From Lepturacanthus savala (Eukaryota; Chordata; Actinopteri; Scombriformes; Trichiuridae), in contig CM060466.1 of the NCBI GenBank assembly GCA_030544235.1, forward strand, positions 22,053,575 through 22,117,574: 64,000 nt of DNA, written 5' to 3'. Below, piece after piece: positions 22,900-33,100 of the stretch (positions are counted from its first letter, which is position 1; every line of letters begins with the position of its first letter). The notes beneath the pieces were generated by a model, which was not told the origin of the DNA, made no database searches, and saw only the letters and a program-made list of their open reading frames with translations. The translations under genes and the position numbers were made by a program.

Positions 22900-25800
22900 T
22901 CATATCTTCTTGAAGAGGATGTAGGTGAAGAGAACCATGACGCCCGCCAACAGCAGCCCGATCACACACTGGTGGATGGTGATGACTGTCTCCAGGGCGT
23001 GGATACGCTCCTCCATGGCGTTGGTGTTGATGTAGTCATAGATGGAGGCCCCGATACTCCACACTGCCCACACGGCATCCACCACCGCTTTTATGGTGGG
23101 AGAGACCATCGAGAGGGCCGCCTGTAGCCGGGAGCCGGCCGCATCCGCCGCTTGTTGCTCCCGCAGCACTGCAGTGGAAGAAGAGGGTGAGGGTAGTGTG
23201 TAGGTTTTCAGGGTTGCAAAAGGGTGTGAAATTTCCATAGGAAGCTAAGATCTAGAATTTTGGAAATATTTAACACCTAATTTACCAGGAAGCTACTGTT
23301 AGAATACATTCTTATCTAATAGTAGTAAGAACATTCATTAAAATTATAGATCAAATATATTTATCCCATAATATTATCAAAACTTACTTTACAACACCAG
23401 ATGATAACAGGATGTTATGAGACAGAACTGTTTTCAAGGTTAATGTAAAGCTACAGCTACGGTATCACTCCGCCCAGTGGCTTACTGAAGAAAGTAGTCC
23501 TGAGCATTTGCTTTGTGTGTCATAATGTTATAGTTATTGCTTTATTATCTAGTGAGTGTGGGTCACGTCTTAGCGACAGTACTTGGGAGTCATTGGATCA
23601 TGTATTTGCTGTATTTGATGAGGGAAACCAAAATATACCATTAGATATATGTAGTAGCTGAGCAGCTCACAGGCCTGCTCCAGTGGTCTGGAAACGGCTT
23701 GTATCAACAAAAAAGATGAAGCACCTATTGCTATGAATATGGAAATCATGACAATGAATGAAAAAGTGTTGAACAATGCCTTTAAATCTGGTTGTTTTAG
23801 CCAAGATAATGCTACAATATATTTTCCCCATATATATTTAAATTCTTCGTTATAAAGGCCAATATTCAATTTTTTTTCTAATTTCTAAATTTTGGATTTA
23901 TTTACGGTAATTCCCATGAAAAGTTTTCAACTTTGAAACTTCATGGACTTTTGCAACCCTGGTAGGTTTACAGACAGTCTCCAACAGACTGAACTCTACC
24001 CTACATTATTAATCACATTTCTGATCAACACCGCCATCTTTATGCATTTCTGTACATTTTGAGGGATCATTAATTCAATCATTGTAAAGAGGCCATTGAT
24101 TTTTTTTAAATAGATAAATATATAACAGAAGGCGGTGGAAAGTAACTTAGTAAATAAACTCCCAAACTCTTGTGTTTGTGCTCCAGAACTTCAGAAACAA
24201 GGTTTTTACTCCACTCCATGTATTTATAGTTACTACTAACACTGCAGATGCTACAATTAAAGAGGTTTTTTTTTAAACTAAAGCTTCTAAAATACGATGC
24301 AGATGGAACCACCCACCGAGGATACGAAGGTAAATTTAGCTCCACGTGTAACCAGATGAAAACGTGCAGCTGTAAGCTCCCAACTATGCAGGCAGATCGC
24401 GGAGAAGTGTGTGTGTGTGTGTTGCAACTCTGAAAGGAGCAGTCTGCAAACACAACATATGTGCACCAGATTTCAAGTCTGGAAAAGAAACTGAAATTCC
24501 TGGACAACAGTGATCGATTTAAAAAAAAATGTGTTGGGGAAACACTAAAGTACTGCAGTTGTGAAGAAAGAAAACTCAAAATACCAAATGGTGTTGGTGT
24601 TCAGATGTTTTCATAATTTAACTTTCACTTTTGTAAAATCATTTTAAAGGCTTAAACACTGAGTTTCAATCTTTTAAAGCTTTTTTTTCTCAGTTGTGAA
24701 AGTTTGCATGACATTCATCCCAAACCAAAATGTGCACATTAATGGATTATAAAAAAATCCAAAAGATAAATACATAGAATGAGAACACTGAAAGCAACAG
24801 TGATTTTACTTTTCATGTGTATATACATATATATTGCAGCATTGCAGCAAGGGATGTATGATGCATGTGTTTCCCTGTTTGAGCAACAGCTGCCATGTAT
24901 CATTTAACTTTAATGCATTAATGTATTAGTTAGTAGCCCTGTCAGTGATAGAAAGTGAGTACATTTACTCAAGTACTTAAGTGTACTAAGTACACTTTTA
25001 AATATTTCCATCTGATGCTACTTTATGTGTCACACTCCACTACATTTATCTGACAAAATTAGTATATTTTAATATGCTTAAATTTAAAACTTAAAAAAAG
25101 AAGAAGAAAGTGTAATGCACTTTGGAAAAAAACAGATATATCATCACCCTATTAAAACAATGGCCTGAGTCATTTTTTCACAAAAGTGAGTTTTTGGCCT
25201 AAATCATCTCTTAAAGATGCTGCCACATCTGGTAAAATCACCTTAATCCTTGAAAGGATCAGACTATTTATGCCCTATAGGACAATGGACATTTTACTTA
25301 GGCCATTTTATTACTTTATTACTTTTAGATTTTTTTTCAAGTTTTTTAGCCATCCTTCATAATGGTGACTGCTTAAAAAGTAAGAATCTATGGTGCAAAA
25401 GAAGCTGTGAACAGGATTCTTGTATCAGCTTCTTCTGGGGAGTGATAATGGATTTAAACTATAATGTTTTTAGAAGTTTACTCTAAATTTTGAGTTATAA
25501 TTTAATAAGTATATAATATAATGTGTTGTGCATATCAAAGAATTAAATAAATATGTAGTCAAATATAAAGAAAGTAAGTTCTGGGATCTTCAGCCCTTTA
25601 AACATGTTGAGTGAGTTGAGTACCATCACTTCACTGACAATTTGTCAGGTTTCAAAAAATTGTCAAAATTGGATGTTGGAAATGAGTTACATTCAATAAA
25701 AACAGGCAAAGAAGAACTGGAAAAGTGATGCAAAAGGGACCAGACATTAGTTTAATTTAATTCCAGGTAATGGTAAGTTTTGAGTTTGTGCTATGGAATG

Positions 25801-26528
25801 AAAGAACAGTTCGATCCAGGTTTAAAGTTGCCTGAAATCACTAGAATGTTTAAAAACTGGCCTGAGTATTATTCTTTAATTTTACATGTGACCCTTTTCT
25901 GTTACTACTTGGGTAATATTTAAATAGGGTGACGATATGACGTGTATTGAACAAACATTATACTATTACAATACTTTAACAATTAATCTAAAATAGGTTC
26001 AAACTTAATGAATAGCCTACTAAAACTACTTAGAATATGTCAATTACATGATCTGTACTTTTACTTAACATTTTCAATCTAATTCTATTTGAACCTGTTC
26101 TAGACGGCAGCATTTCTACTTTTACATGAGTCCGTGTTCCGTCCTCCTCCGGGACACCGACAGTCCGCTACCGACGCCGTCAACACTGACGTCACACCCG
26201 CATCAAACCCGCTCCGCCGCTGAACCGGACTCACACGTGTCGGTTCAGCGCGATCACCGAGCTGCAAACCTCAGAGCTGGATGCGCGGTGACGGGCGGCG
26301 GGACCGCTCTGCACCGATTAGACCCGCAGGGTTTATGACGACGGCGGATACGACCCGAGCCGAGACTCACCGACAGCAGACCGACGCTGCTGTGACGATG
26401 ATGATGATGAAGGTGGAGATGAAGTCAAACATCCGTCCTGCTCCAGCTGGAGGGATGAGGAGGATGATATCTGGTTAGAGAGAGGCCGGGCCGCCGCCGC
26501 CGCCGATGACAGGCTGCTGGTCGGACAT
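22900..26528 (-). CDS. Unrecognised small tail-anchored membrane protein, two exons, frame conflict in exon 1
   Basis: I do not recognise this gene. Exon 2 (22900-23168) begins after a good acceptor (CTTCTTCCACTGCAG) and encodes 88 residues. A charged, alanine-rich start is followed by a semi-hydrophobic stretch (AVVDAVWAVWSIGASIYDYI), then a transmembrane segment (VIGLLLAGVMVLFTYILF) and the end KKI, as in a tail-anchored protein with a cytosolic N-terminus. A likely exon 1 (26371-26528) lies in a CpG-rich block, starts MSDQQPVIGGGGG and ends in a strong donor (TCG, then GTGAGT). The ATG frame reaches a stop after 17 codons. The next frame, rich in Ser and Gln, is open to the donor and is the one that joins exon 2 in phase. 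The exon is thus one base too long, near the GGCCCGG at about 26490. A sequence error, a lost gene or an unseen alternative start are all possible. The intron holds an inserted DNA element (copy B). Confidence 0.55.
23240..24939. other. Intronic AT-rich sequence
   Basis: This lies inside the inferred intron of the tail-anchored gene. A 99-codon minus-strand ORF at 23570-23869 translates to a hydrophobic peptide, but the region is AT-rich and has no splice context. Near 24,130 the phrase GGTGGAAAGTAACTTAGTA is a fragment of the AGTACTT-rich repeat. Nothing else is supported. Confidence 0.4.
24940..26125. repeat. AGTACTT-rich interspersed repeat split by copy B
   Basis: The left part (GAGTACATTTACTCAAGTAC, then TTTCCATCTGATGCTACTTT and CTCCACTACATTTATCTGAC) matches a repeat found throughout percomorph genomes, as I remember it. 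The right part resumes after 25937 and ends with TTTCTACTTTTACATGAG. The inverted-repeat element at 25139-25937 sits between the two halves, so it inserted later. Confidence 0.6.
25139..25937. mobile_element. Terminal-inverted-repeat element, copy B, 799 bp
   Basis: The left end TATCATCACCCTATT and the reverse complement of the right end TATCGTCACCCTATT differ at one base of 15. The interior matches copy A closely (ATGCTGCCACATCTGGTAAA, TTTATGCCCTATAGGACAAT). This is the best preserved copy and is slightly longer than copy A. It has no transposase. Confidence 0.8.
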
Positions 26529-26570
26529 CACGAACAGAGTCAAGTCAGCACGAGTCAAACACGACGCTTC
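26371..26570 (-). promoter_or_regulatory. CpG-rich promoter-proximal region of the tail-anchored gene
   Basis: The block from about 26110 to 26570 is strongly richer in CpG than its surroundings and overlaps the inferred first exon on the minus strand. A run of CCG/GGC triplets lies at about 26491-26506. No TATA box is evident. It is called a promoter because of CpG density and position. Confidence 0.45.
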
Positions 26571-26624
26571 CGGTCACCCCTTTCAAAATAAAATGAATCC
26601 ATGACTACAAAGCTGAGTAACAGC

Positions 26625-26749
26625 ATCCCTGTGGTGGTGGAAGTAACAAATGACATGTACTCAAGTACACAACTGAAGTATAGTTTTTAGGTGTTTGTAC
26701 TTAAGTTGAGTATTCACAAAAAGCAGAACTACCTCCTGAATAATTTGAT
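26625..26749. repeat. AGTACTT-rich repeat fragment
   Basis: GGTGGTGGAAGTAACAAATG followed by TGTACTCAAGTACACAACTG and TGTACTTAAGTTGAGTATTC belongs to the same AGTACTT-rich family as 24940-26125. Copy C of the inverted-repeat element follows directly. Confidence 0.5.
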
Positions 26750-27137
26750 TTGCCTGACATTAGTTAAATTTAACTTCAGGTAATGTAAGTTTTGAGTTTG
26801 CGCTATGGAATGAAAGGACAGTTTAAGTCAGGTTTAAAGAGAATGTTCAAAAACTGGCCTGAGTCAATTTATTCAATTTATTATGTTACAAAATGTTTCT
26901 ATGTATGTCCACTGTCATCCACTGCCTGTTTGAATTCAAATGATTAATAAATGTAATATTCTCTACATTTGATAAAGGTTTTCAGTGTCCAAAAAAGAAA
27001 TAAATAGCAGAGGCACTCTGAGATTTGAAAAAAATATATAAATAAAATGCCTTTAATATAACATGGTAAGAATATGTTTAAAATTGTATGTTTTCCCCAA
27101 AAATTACATAGGCCATTATTGTAATAGGGTGATGATA
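26750..27137. mobile_element. Terminal-inverted-repeat element, copy C, left end missing
   Basis: The segment begins inside the element (TCAGGTAATGTAAGTTTTGA, as in copies A and B) and runs to an intact right terminus AATAGGGTGATGATA at 27123-27137. About the first half is missing. Two copies of one family within 2 kb, both beside the AGTACTT-rich repeat, suggest one insertion site preference or a local duplication. Confidence 0.65.
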
Positions 27138-28637
27138 TTCTATGTTCCACACTACATTAGTTTGACAGCCTTAGATAAAAGCTATTTTTTTCAATCAGTA
27201 TTTCATACACAAAACAGATGCTCTATTTATAAAATAAAAATCATTTCCTTTCATTTGAGTTCCCAACAATTAAAGTTAATTTGACTTACTTTGACAACAT
27301 TAAAATGCATGTCAACAAATATTAAGAGTTTCATTAAATGTATAATATTAAATGTAACACTAAACAGGGCCATAAACTATTATTACTAGTATTATGCATA
27401 CTGAGTTAACTACTAGAATTACCATTGATCTACAAAAAATACCTAAAACTGGCTCCAGTTTGATAAACTACAGCATTGAAATAATCTAACATGTATCTGT
27501 TAGTAATAAATACATATATAGTATAACCCTCTAAAGTCTGCAAAGCAAGCTGTTTTAATACTTTAAGTACATCTGCTGCCAATACGTGGCTTTACTTAAT
27601 TAGGATTTTGAGACTTTTACTCAATAAAGATGATCCAGAAGAAAGCATTAGGTCACGCTTTTTTATTTTGAAAGTAAAATCGATCCATTTCTGGTGTTAA
27701 TGTGGCCTCCTTGAATGCATTGAAGCAGCTGACTGCTGCCATATGAGAACGTCTCCAGGCACTGAAAGTGGAGCATGACCCAACATTAGCATAGAATAGA
27801 ATAGAATAGAACAGAGAATGAAATAGAACAGAATGCAGAATATCAGAATGTTATAACATAGAAAAGAATACAAATTAAAAGTAAAATTAAAAAAGAATAA
27901 ATTAGAACGAAAAAAAGATTGGAATAAATATGTTACAAAATATCATAATATAATATAACTTAAAATAATACAAACTTAAAAGGGAGTGAAATTGAATATA
28001 ATTGCATAGTATGACAACTATAGGAATAGCAGAACACATACAATGTCATACAATGAAATGAAGTGTAACTGTATAAAATATATTTTAAAAAAGAAAATAG
28101 AGAAGTAGATTTGAAATGATAATGATACTAAAAAAAGATTAGAACAGAATTGACAGGAATTCTCAGGAATATTCTCAGGAAAAACTGAGTATTATCACAA
28201 CAGTGATATTTATACTAAGGCTTCATAAAAGCCCTTAAGCTTCCATGTTCATAGACGAAGTTGTTGGCTAAATAACATCCTTAGAAATTCTGTTAGAATT
28301 AGAAGTAGAAAAGCAAAACATGGAAGCACGCACACACACAGACAGACAGACAGACAGATAGATAGAAGCAGTTTAACTTCAGTAGTTGTGATGTGAAGTC
28401 ATATAATCACTTTGAGTGACCTGAATACAACAATAAATTAAATGATAGATTATCAATAATATGTATGAAAAAAGTAAGTTGCATATATTAAGTTACATAA
28501 GTTAAGTTGCATATTTTTATCATTATAATTGACATACATACTGTTTTTGTCTACGTGACCTGATATATGTAGACTTACGTTTTTGTAAAACAATTCTCCC
28601 TGAGCAGGAAATAAAAAAAACAAGGGAAAAAAAGAAA
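27138..28637. repeat. AT-rich spacer with degenerate AGAAT array and a CAGA/TAGA microsatellite
   Basis: From about 27785 to 28180 the sequence is a worn tandem array of ATAGA, AGAAT and AATAA units (ATAGAATAGAATAGAATAGA at its clearest). A (CA)n(CAGA)n(TAGA)n microsatellite lies at 28331-28367. I see no gene. Confidence 0.6.
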
Positions 28638-28692
28638 TGTTGGTGTTGGCCCGTACGTGCGTTAGCTGACGTGGTGTCTTGGGGCGTCGCTG

Positions 28693-28706
28693 CCACCAGG
28701 GGGCGC
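28693..28706 (+). promoter_or_regulatory. CTCF core motif
   Basis: CCACCAGGGGGCGC fits every position of the vertebrate CTCF core CCASYAGRKGGCRS. It lies between the compact gene cluster and the long gene-poor stretch, where an insulator would be expected. Binding is inferred, not shown. Confidence 0.65.
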
Positions 28707-29182
28707 AGCGCACCAACATGTTGCTGCTCAGGGAGGGAACGGCGGAGGTGTGATGAACCTGGGGATGTAGATGTAGAACTCCTGAGCAGCATCGATAAAA
28801 GAGGGGAACACCTTGAAAGAGCCGCAGACGGAGCCGCCGCAGAGACAGCGAGAACCGACACGCTGCGGGAATGTGCGCACTCACAGACAAAACACACATG
28901 CTCGGACATTTTTTTTTTAAACTCAGTGGTACTACGCTAATAGTGCGTTTTTTTTAATTCCTCTCTCAAAAATAATTGGAAAATACGGAGCCACATTGCT
29001 GCGCCCTCCGACGGAAACCTAGAATTGGAGACGAGCCAGTGACGCGCTGAAAATAACCAGGTTACCACTTAGCACCGGTCCATTTTGGGGAGGGCCCAGC
29101 ACGAGGGCGCAGCACCATATAGGCTATCAGCTCCTTCCAGCTGTTTGGGAATATCCTGCTCATAATATACCGAGGCTGCAGC

Positions 29183-29304
29183 ATGGCACTAGCAGCAGCA
29201 AGGCTGCTTCTCTCTCCGGCTTCCTGTCTCCCAGCGGCTGCCTCTGGCCGGAATGGATACTTGGTGTCGGGCTTGGGTGCTGGGTGCGCACCGGGGATCT
29301 CTCG
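29183..29304 (+). CDS. Candidate first coding exon with a signal-peptide-like start
   Basis: A 57-codon ORF (29183-29356) starts in a strong Kozak context (A at -3, G at +4). Its start, MALAAARLLLSPASCLPAAA, has the basic-hydrophobic-small pattern of a signal peptide. It lies within the CpG block. A possible donor, CTCTCG followed by GTGGGA, would end the exon at 29304 in phase 2, the phase needed by the open frame at 63877. The donor is weak and the link is inference. Other donors in the area are not excluded. Confidence 0.28.
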
Positions 29305-29812
29305 GTGGGAAACGCAGAAGCTTTTTTTTTTCTTCCTATGTGTGTGTGTGTGTTGAGGGGAGGGAGAGGGAAGGAGGAGAGGAGCCTGGCACAAGGCGCG
29401 ACACTGTTGCGTCTGCATGTTTTCTCTCCTTGGACAGAAGGGGGGGAAAATAGGCCAGGGGGGGGACTGTCCGACTTATTCCGAAAGACAATTTGTCCCC
29501 CCCCACATCCACCCCCCACCTCCCACCCCCTAAAGAAAAGGATAATCTCGCTCAATTTGGGATGCGTGCAAACACACCAAGTGATCAGATATTACTGGGG
29601 CGGCGGTGGCGGCGGCGTCGGTGGATGCAACCGGGGTGAAGTTAAAACTTCGCTTTTTTTTTTTCTTTTTTTTTTTTTTTTGCGGACGCGATCTCTTGTT
29701 CCAGACACACAACCAGACAGTCGCCGCGTCCTAACGCGGTCTTTCCCCTCCCGCATGGCTGCGGGATGCTGACACCTGCCCGGCACGCAGGTTAACAACA
29801 GTCCGGTGGGAG

Positions 29813-29814
<2 letters not shown>

Positions 29815-29851
<37 letters not shown>

Positions 29852-29865
29852 GGGGGGGGGGGGGG
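29815..29865. repeat. (GT)n followed by a poly-G run
   Basis: About 15 GT units (29815-29844) run directly into about 20 G with one T interruption. Both tracts mutate quickly and are prone to assembly errors. Confidence 0.9.
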
Positions 29866-30140
29866 TTTGGCCCCGGCATCACCTACTTCGCCTTCTCCAG
29901 ACGCTGAAAAAAGCAGCAGATGAGCGGGTATGTATCGGCGTGTGAGCGCAGACCTCATTACCTTGCCTGGAAGTAACATCTCCTAGTGACACAGACGACA
30001 GATCCACTATCCATAGGTGTGTTTTGGAGTTTTTTCCCCTCTCCGGGGATGGGGCTGATCATTAGGATTTTTTTTCTTTTGAGGGTGAGGATGAGGATGA
30101 TGATGGTGTGTGTCAGAGGCTGGGTCTTTGCGGGCAAGGT

Positions 30141-33100
30141 GAGTCCTCATTTCATTCAACTGGCCTACAAAGTCCCAGTTTCTGGCTCATGTTCCCACCA
30201 CCTTATAGGAAACATTGGTCTTCTTAAAGAAAAAGAAACAAGCCCAGTGAGCAGATTGATGAGCAGCCAACACACAACAGGGATAAATCTTAAAACCAGA
30301 CTATTCATTATACGATAAGATCAGTAAATATCATATTTAATACAGAAGATACATAACGTGGTCTATAATAAATACAGGAGAATAATTTAGCACTGCTATG
30401 ATCAGATTTCAGTCAGTGGTGAAGACTATATTCATTATAAACTGTAGGTTATACTAAGGGAATATTATCGTAGTGATTCTACTTTAATATATAATGTAAG
30501 GGCAACACTAAAACTAAACAAGAAAATAAATTAAAAAAATAATAAAAATAGTCAAACGGTGTATGCCATTGCTTCACAGTTGGCTAAAGAAAAGCACGTT
30601 CGGATTAGTCAAACTTGAACTTTTCACACAGTCGTCAATTGTGAAAGAGAAGCACAAAAAGAGTGTCACAGGAAACCAGAGCAGAGGATCTTTCAGATGT
30701 TGCATACGTCGGGGAACAACCTTCATATGTCATTTTTCTACAAAAGTGTCAACACTAACAAGGCCACATTCTGCCGCGCAGTTCTTGATGAATAGCTTTT
30801 TAAAGAAATCCATTTTTTCCTGTCTAATATTAGAAAAAAAGAAGGTAGATCTAAAATAGGCCAAAAAGCAAAGGAGAAGAAAGTGCAAGCAAAACAGTTG
30901 ATTTATTGAATTGAAACTCGATTTAAAACTCAACGTCCATGTGTGTTTTTTTTCTGAACAATTTCATCCAAACCCGAGCTGTTATCTTAAGAGCCGGCGT
31001 ACTTACAAAGTCGACATAAACTAGAAATAAACAGAAATAGTTGTTTAAAAAAAAATAGAAAGAGACACGCAATATTCTAATTATGTTGAACAAGTGCATC
31101 AAGTGGTGGAAGAAGTTGTTTTGGAAGCCTGTTTCTATATCTGTCCTGACCCTAGCATGCCGTACATACCTCACTAATGAATTTAGCATACAGACACTAC
31201 ATGCTTTATGTAATTAATAGAGCGGAGGGCCACGGTGGCATCTCCATGCTGCAAGTGACACATAGGTAAGACATTCGCTGAAGCATGGGATTTTTATTTT
31301 AAAATTGCGGGCAAGACCGCTGTGATTATTAAAAACACACTTAAAGCGGCCCTGTAAATGAAACGGGAGTCGGAGTAGGTGGGAAACCATGACACTTATA
31401 TTTAATCTTGCCGTTTCACTTGTTAAAAAAGCTCCTGCAAGATCATAAGTTATTCTTAGGCCTGCGTATATCAAACCTTATGGCAGGTCATTTGTTTTAA
31501 CATGCCTGCTATTCCTCGTCATAATAAGCTGACTCGAGTTCTTTTTTAAAGCTGTAATTAAATTCCCCGCTATTGCAAATGATACCTTAATGCTAATTAA
31601 CAGCGTTTTAAAAATATGCCCCTTCGACTCGCTTGTTGTCAGATGGTTATCGCATGAAAACTATATTTAAAAATCCCGATGTAGAGGTGACGTTAAAAAC
31701 GTTTTTGAGCGCTCCCCACTACTGGTGAGAGATGCTGTCGGCCGTCATCGCTGAATCCCTCCAACGTAGCCCACTAAAATGCCATGACACATCACAGAAA
31801 GCAGATAAAACCCACTCCGGCCAAAAGCTCTCCATATATGCTGCAGCAGAGTCGGAGCCAAGCGCGAGCGTATGAGAGCTGAGGGCCTAGTAAGGGAGGC
31901 TTGGTGGAATGAGCCTGGTTTGAATAAGCAGCATGGCTACGGGGAGCTCTGGGATAGTCACCAAGTGTGCTGATTAAAGTTGTGATATTAAACAGTGCTG
32001 GCTGCTACCGCCTGCCAAGCCTCTCTCAGTGGCATTTCACATTGTTTAAAAGGCCCAATCGGACTCATCTCGCCACTTGCTGCACAGTGTTGCTTACACC
32101 TTTTTTTTTCCCCTTTCTTTTTTTTTTCCACCACTACCACCACCACCACGGCTGTCTCATATTCTCCCTCCTCACACCATTTGTTAGCAGGGTTGTAGAC
32201 TTACTTTAAATAGATTTTGCCTACATTTCCCAGGGTTGCTGCTTTCTGCTTTTTGAGTCCACCGGGTTTCACTAGGCTCTCGAATTAACCGCAAAACTAT
32301 CAGCGCGTGCAGGTATGTTCATACACAAAACTCCGCTCGGGTATCGCGTTGACCTTTCTCCGTGAAGAGCGCAACTTCTAATGAACACACAGAGAGCTCC
32401 TTCTCGGAAAAAAAAAAAATCTGCTCTGAACTCGTTCAATCCTCCCCCCACACCTTTAAAAACGTCACTTCAGTTCCCAATAAAACTCTGCCATTATAAA
32501 TATACAATTCATAAATACTGGAAAGCATGCTTGTGTTATGTAAAATATATGACCCCCCCCCCTTAAAAGGTCAAATTTAAGACATTTTGGTCACTCCAGG
32601 TTGTTGCATGTTGTTCTTCAGCCCCGATTGAACAGATACCAAAGTTATGCACCAAATCGCACTCAGGGAGCCAGTTGAATGCTGTAGTTTGATCTCAAAC
32701 GTTTGGAATGAGACATAGAAAGATTAAGCCTAGGGTGGGAAGGAGAGAGAGAAAGAGAGAGAGAAAAGGCAGCAAGAAAAGTGAGGGACTTTTAGGGGCA
32801 GCTGTGTTTTATTAACCCAGTCATAATGCCCCTAAAAATCCTTATTGCTCTTGCAATGGTCAACAAATCTCCTGTTGCAGCTTTGTAGAGGATCTGTGAG
32901 AATCTTGCAGGGATTCACGTCAACAACCTGTCACACGGCAGGGCTGGGCCCATTATTCAGTGTGTGTATACATTGTTGCATTCGGGGGATCCTCGCTCAT
33001 GAAAGTCACAGTGCTTTCGCTGGATTACAGAACACACACATGCACACACGTGTCAGGATGAAGCCTCGCGGGGAGCTGCCGAAACAGAATGGTAACAAGC

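Larger units (their letters stand above)
28640..30140. promoter_or_regulatory. CpG-island-like block
   Basis: A 1.5 kb GC- and CpG-rich block stands out from AT-rich surroundings. It contains GGCGGCGGCG-type triplets near 29601, long T, C and G homopolymers, a GT microsatellite, a full CTCF motif at its left edge, and a short signal-peptide-like ORF. It looks like the promoter and 5' UTR of a gene running to the right, but no gene is proven. Confidence 0.5.

Noticed and set aside
23570..23869. Minus-strand hydrophobic ORF of 99 codons that looks like a membrane protein
   Set aside because: AT-rich sequence gives many Phe, Ile and Leu codons by chance; no exon boundaries and it lies inside an inferred intron.
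26126..26478. Plus-strand ORFs in the CpG-rich block near 26.3 kb
   Set aside because: They are antisense to the inferred first exon and promoter of the tail-anchored gene; CpG-rich DNA lacks stops.
28331..28367. CAGA/TAGA direct repeats considered as a CRISPR-like or attachment repeat
   Set aside because: It is an ordinary eukaryotic microsatellite with no unique spacers.
29592..29979. Pro/His/Thr-rich minus-strand ORFs in the CpG block
   Set aside because: They are translations of the GT microsatellite and G/T homopolymers.
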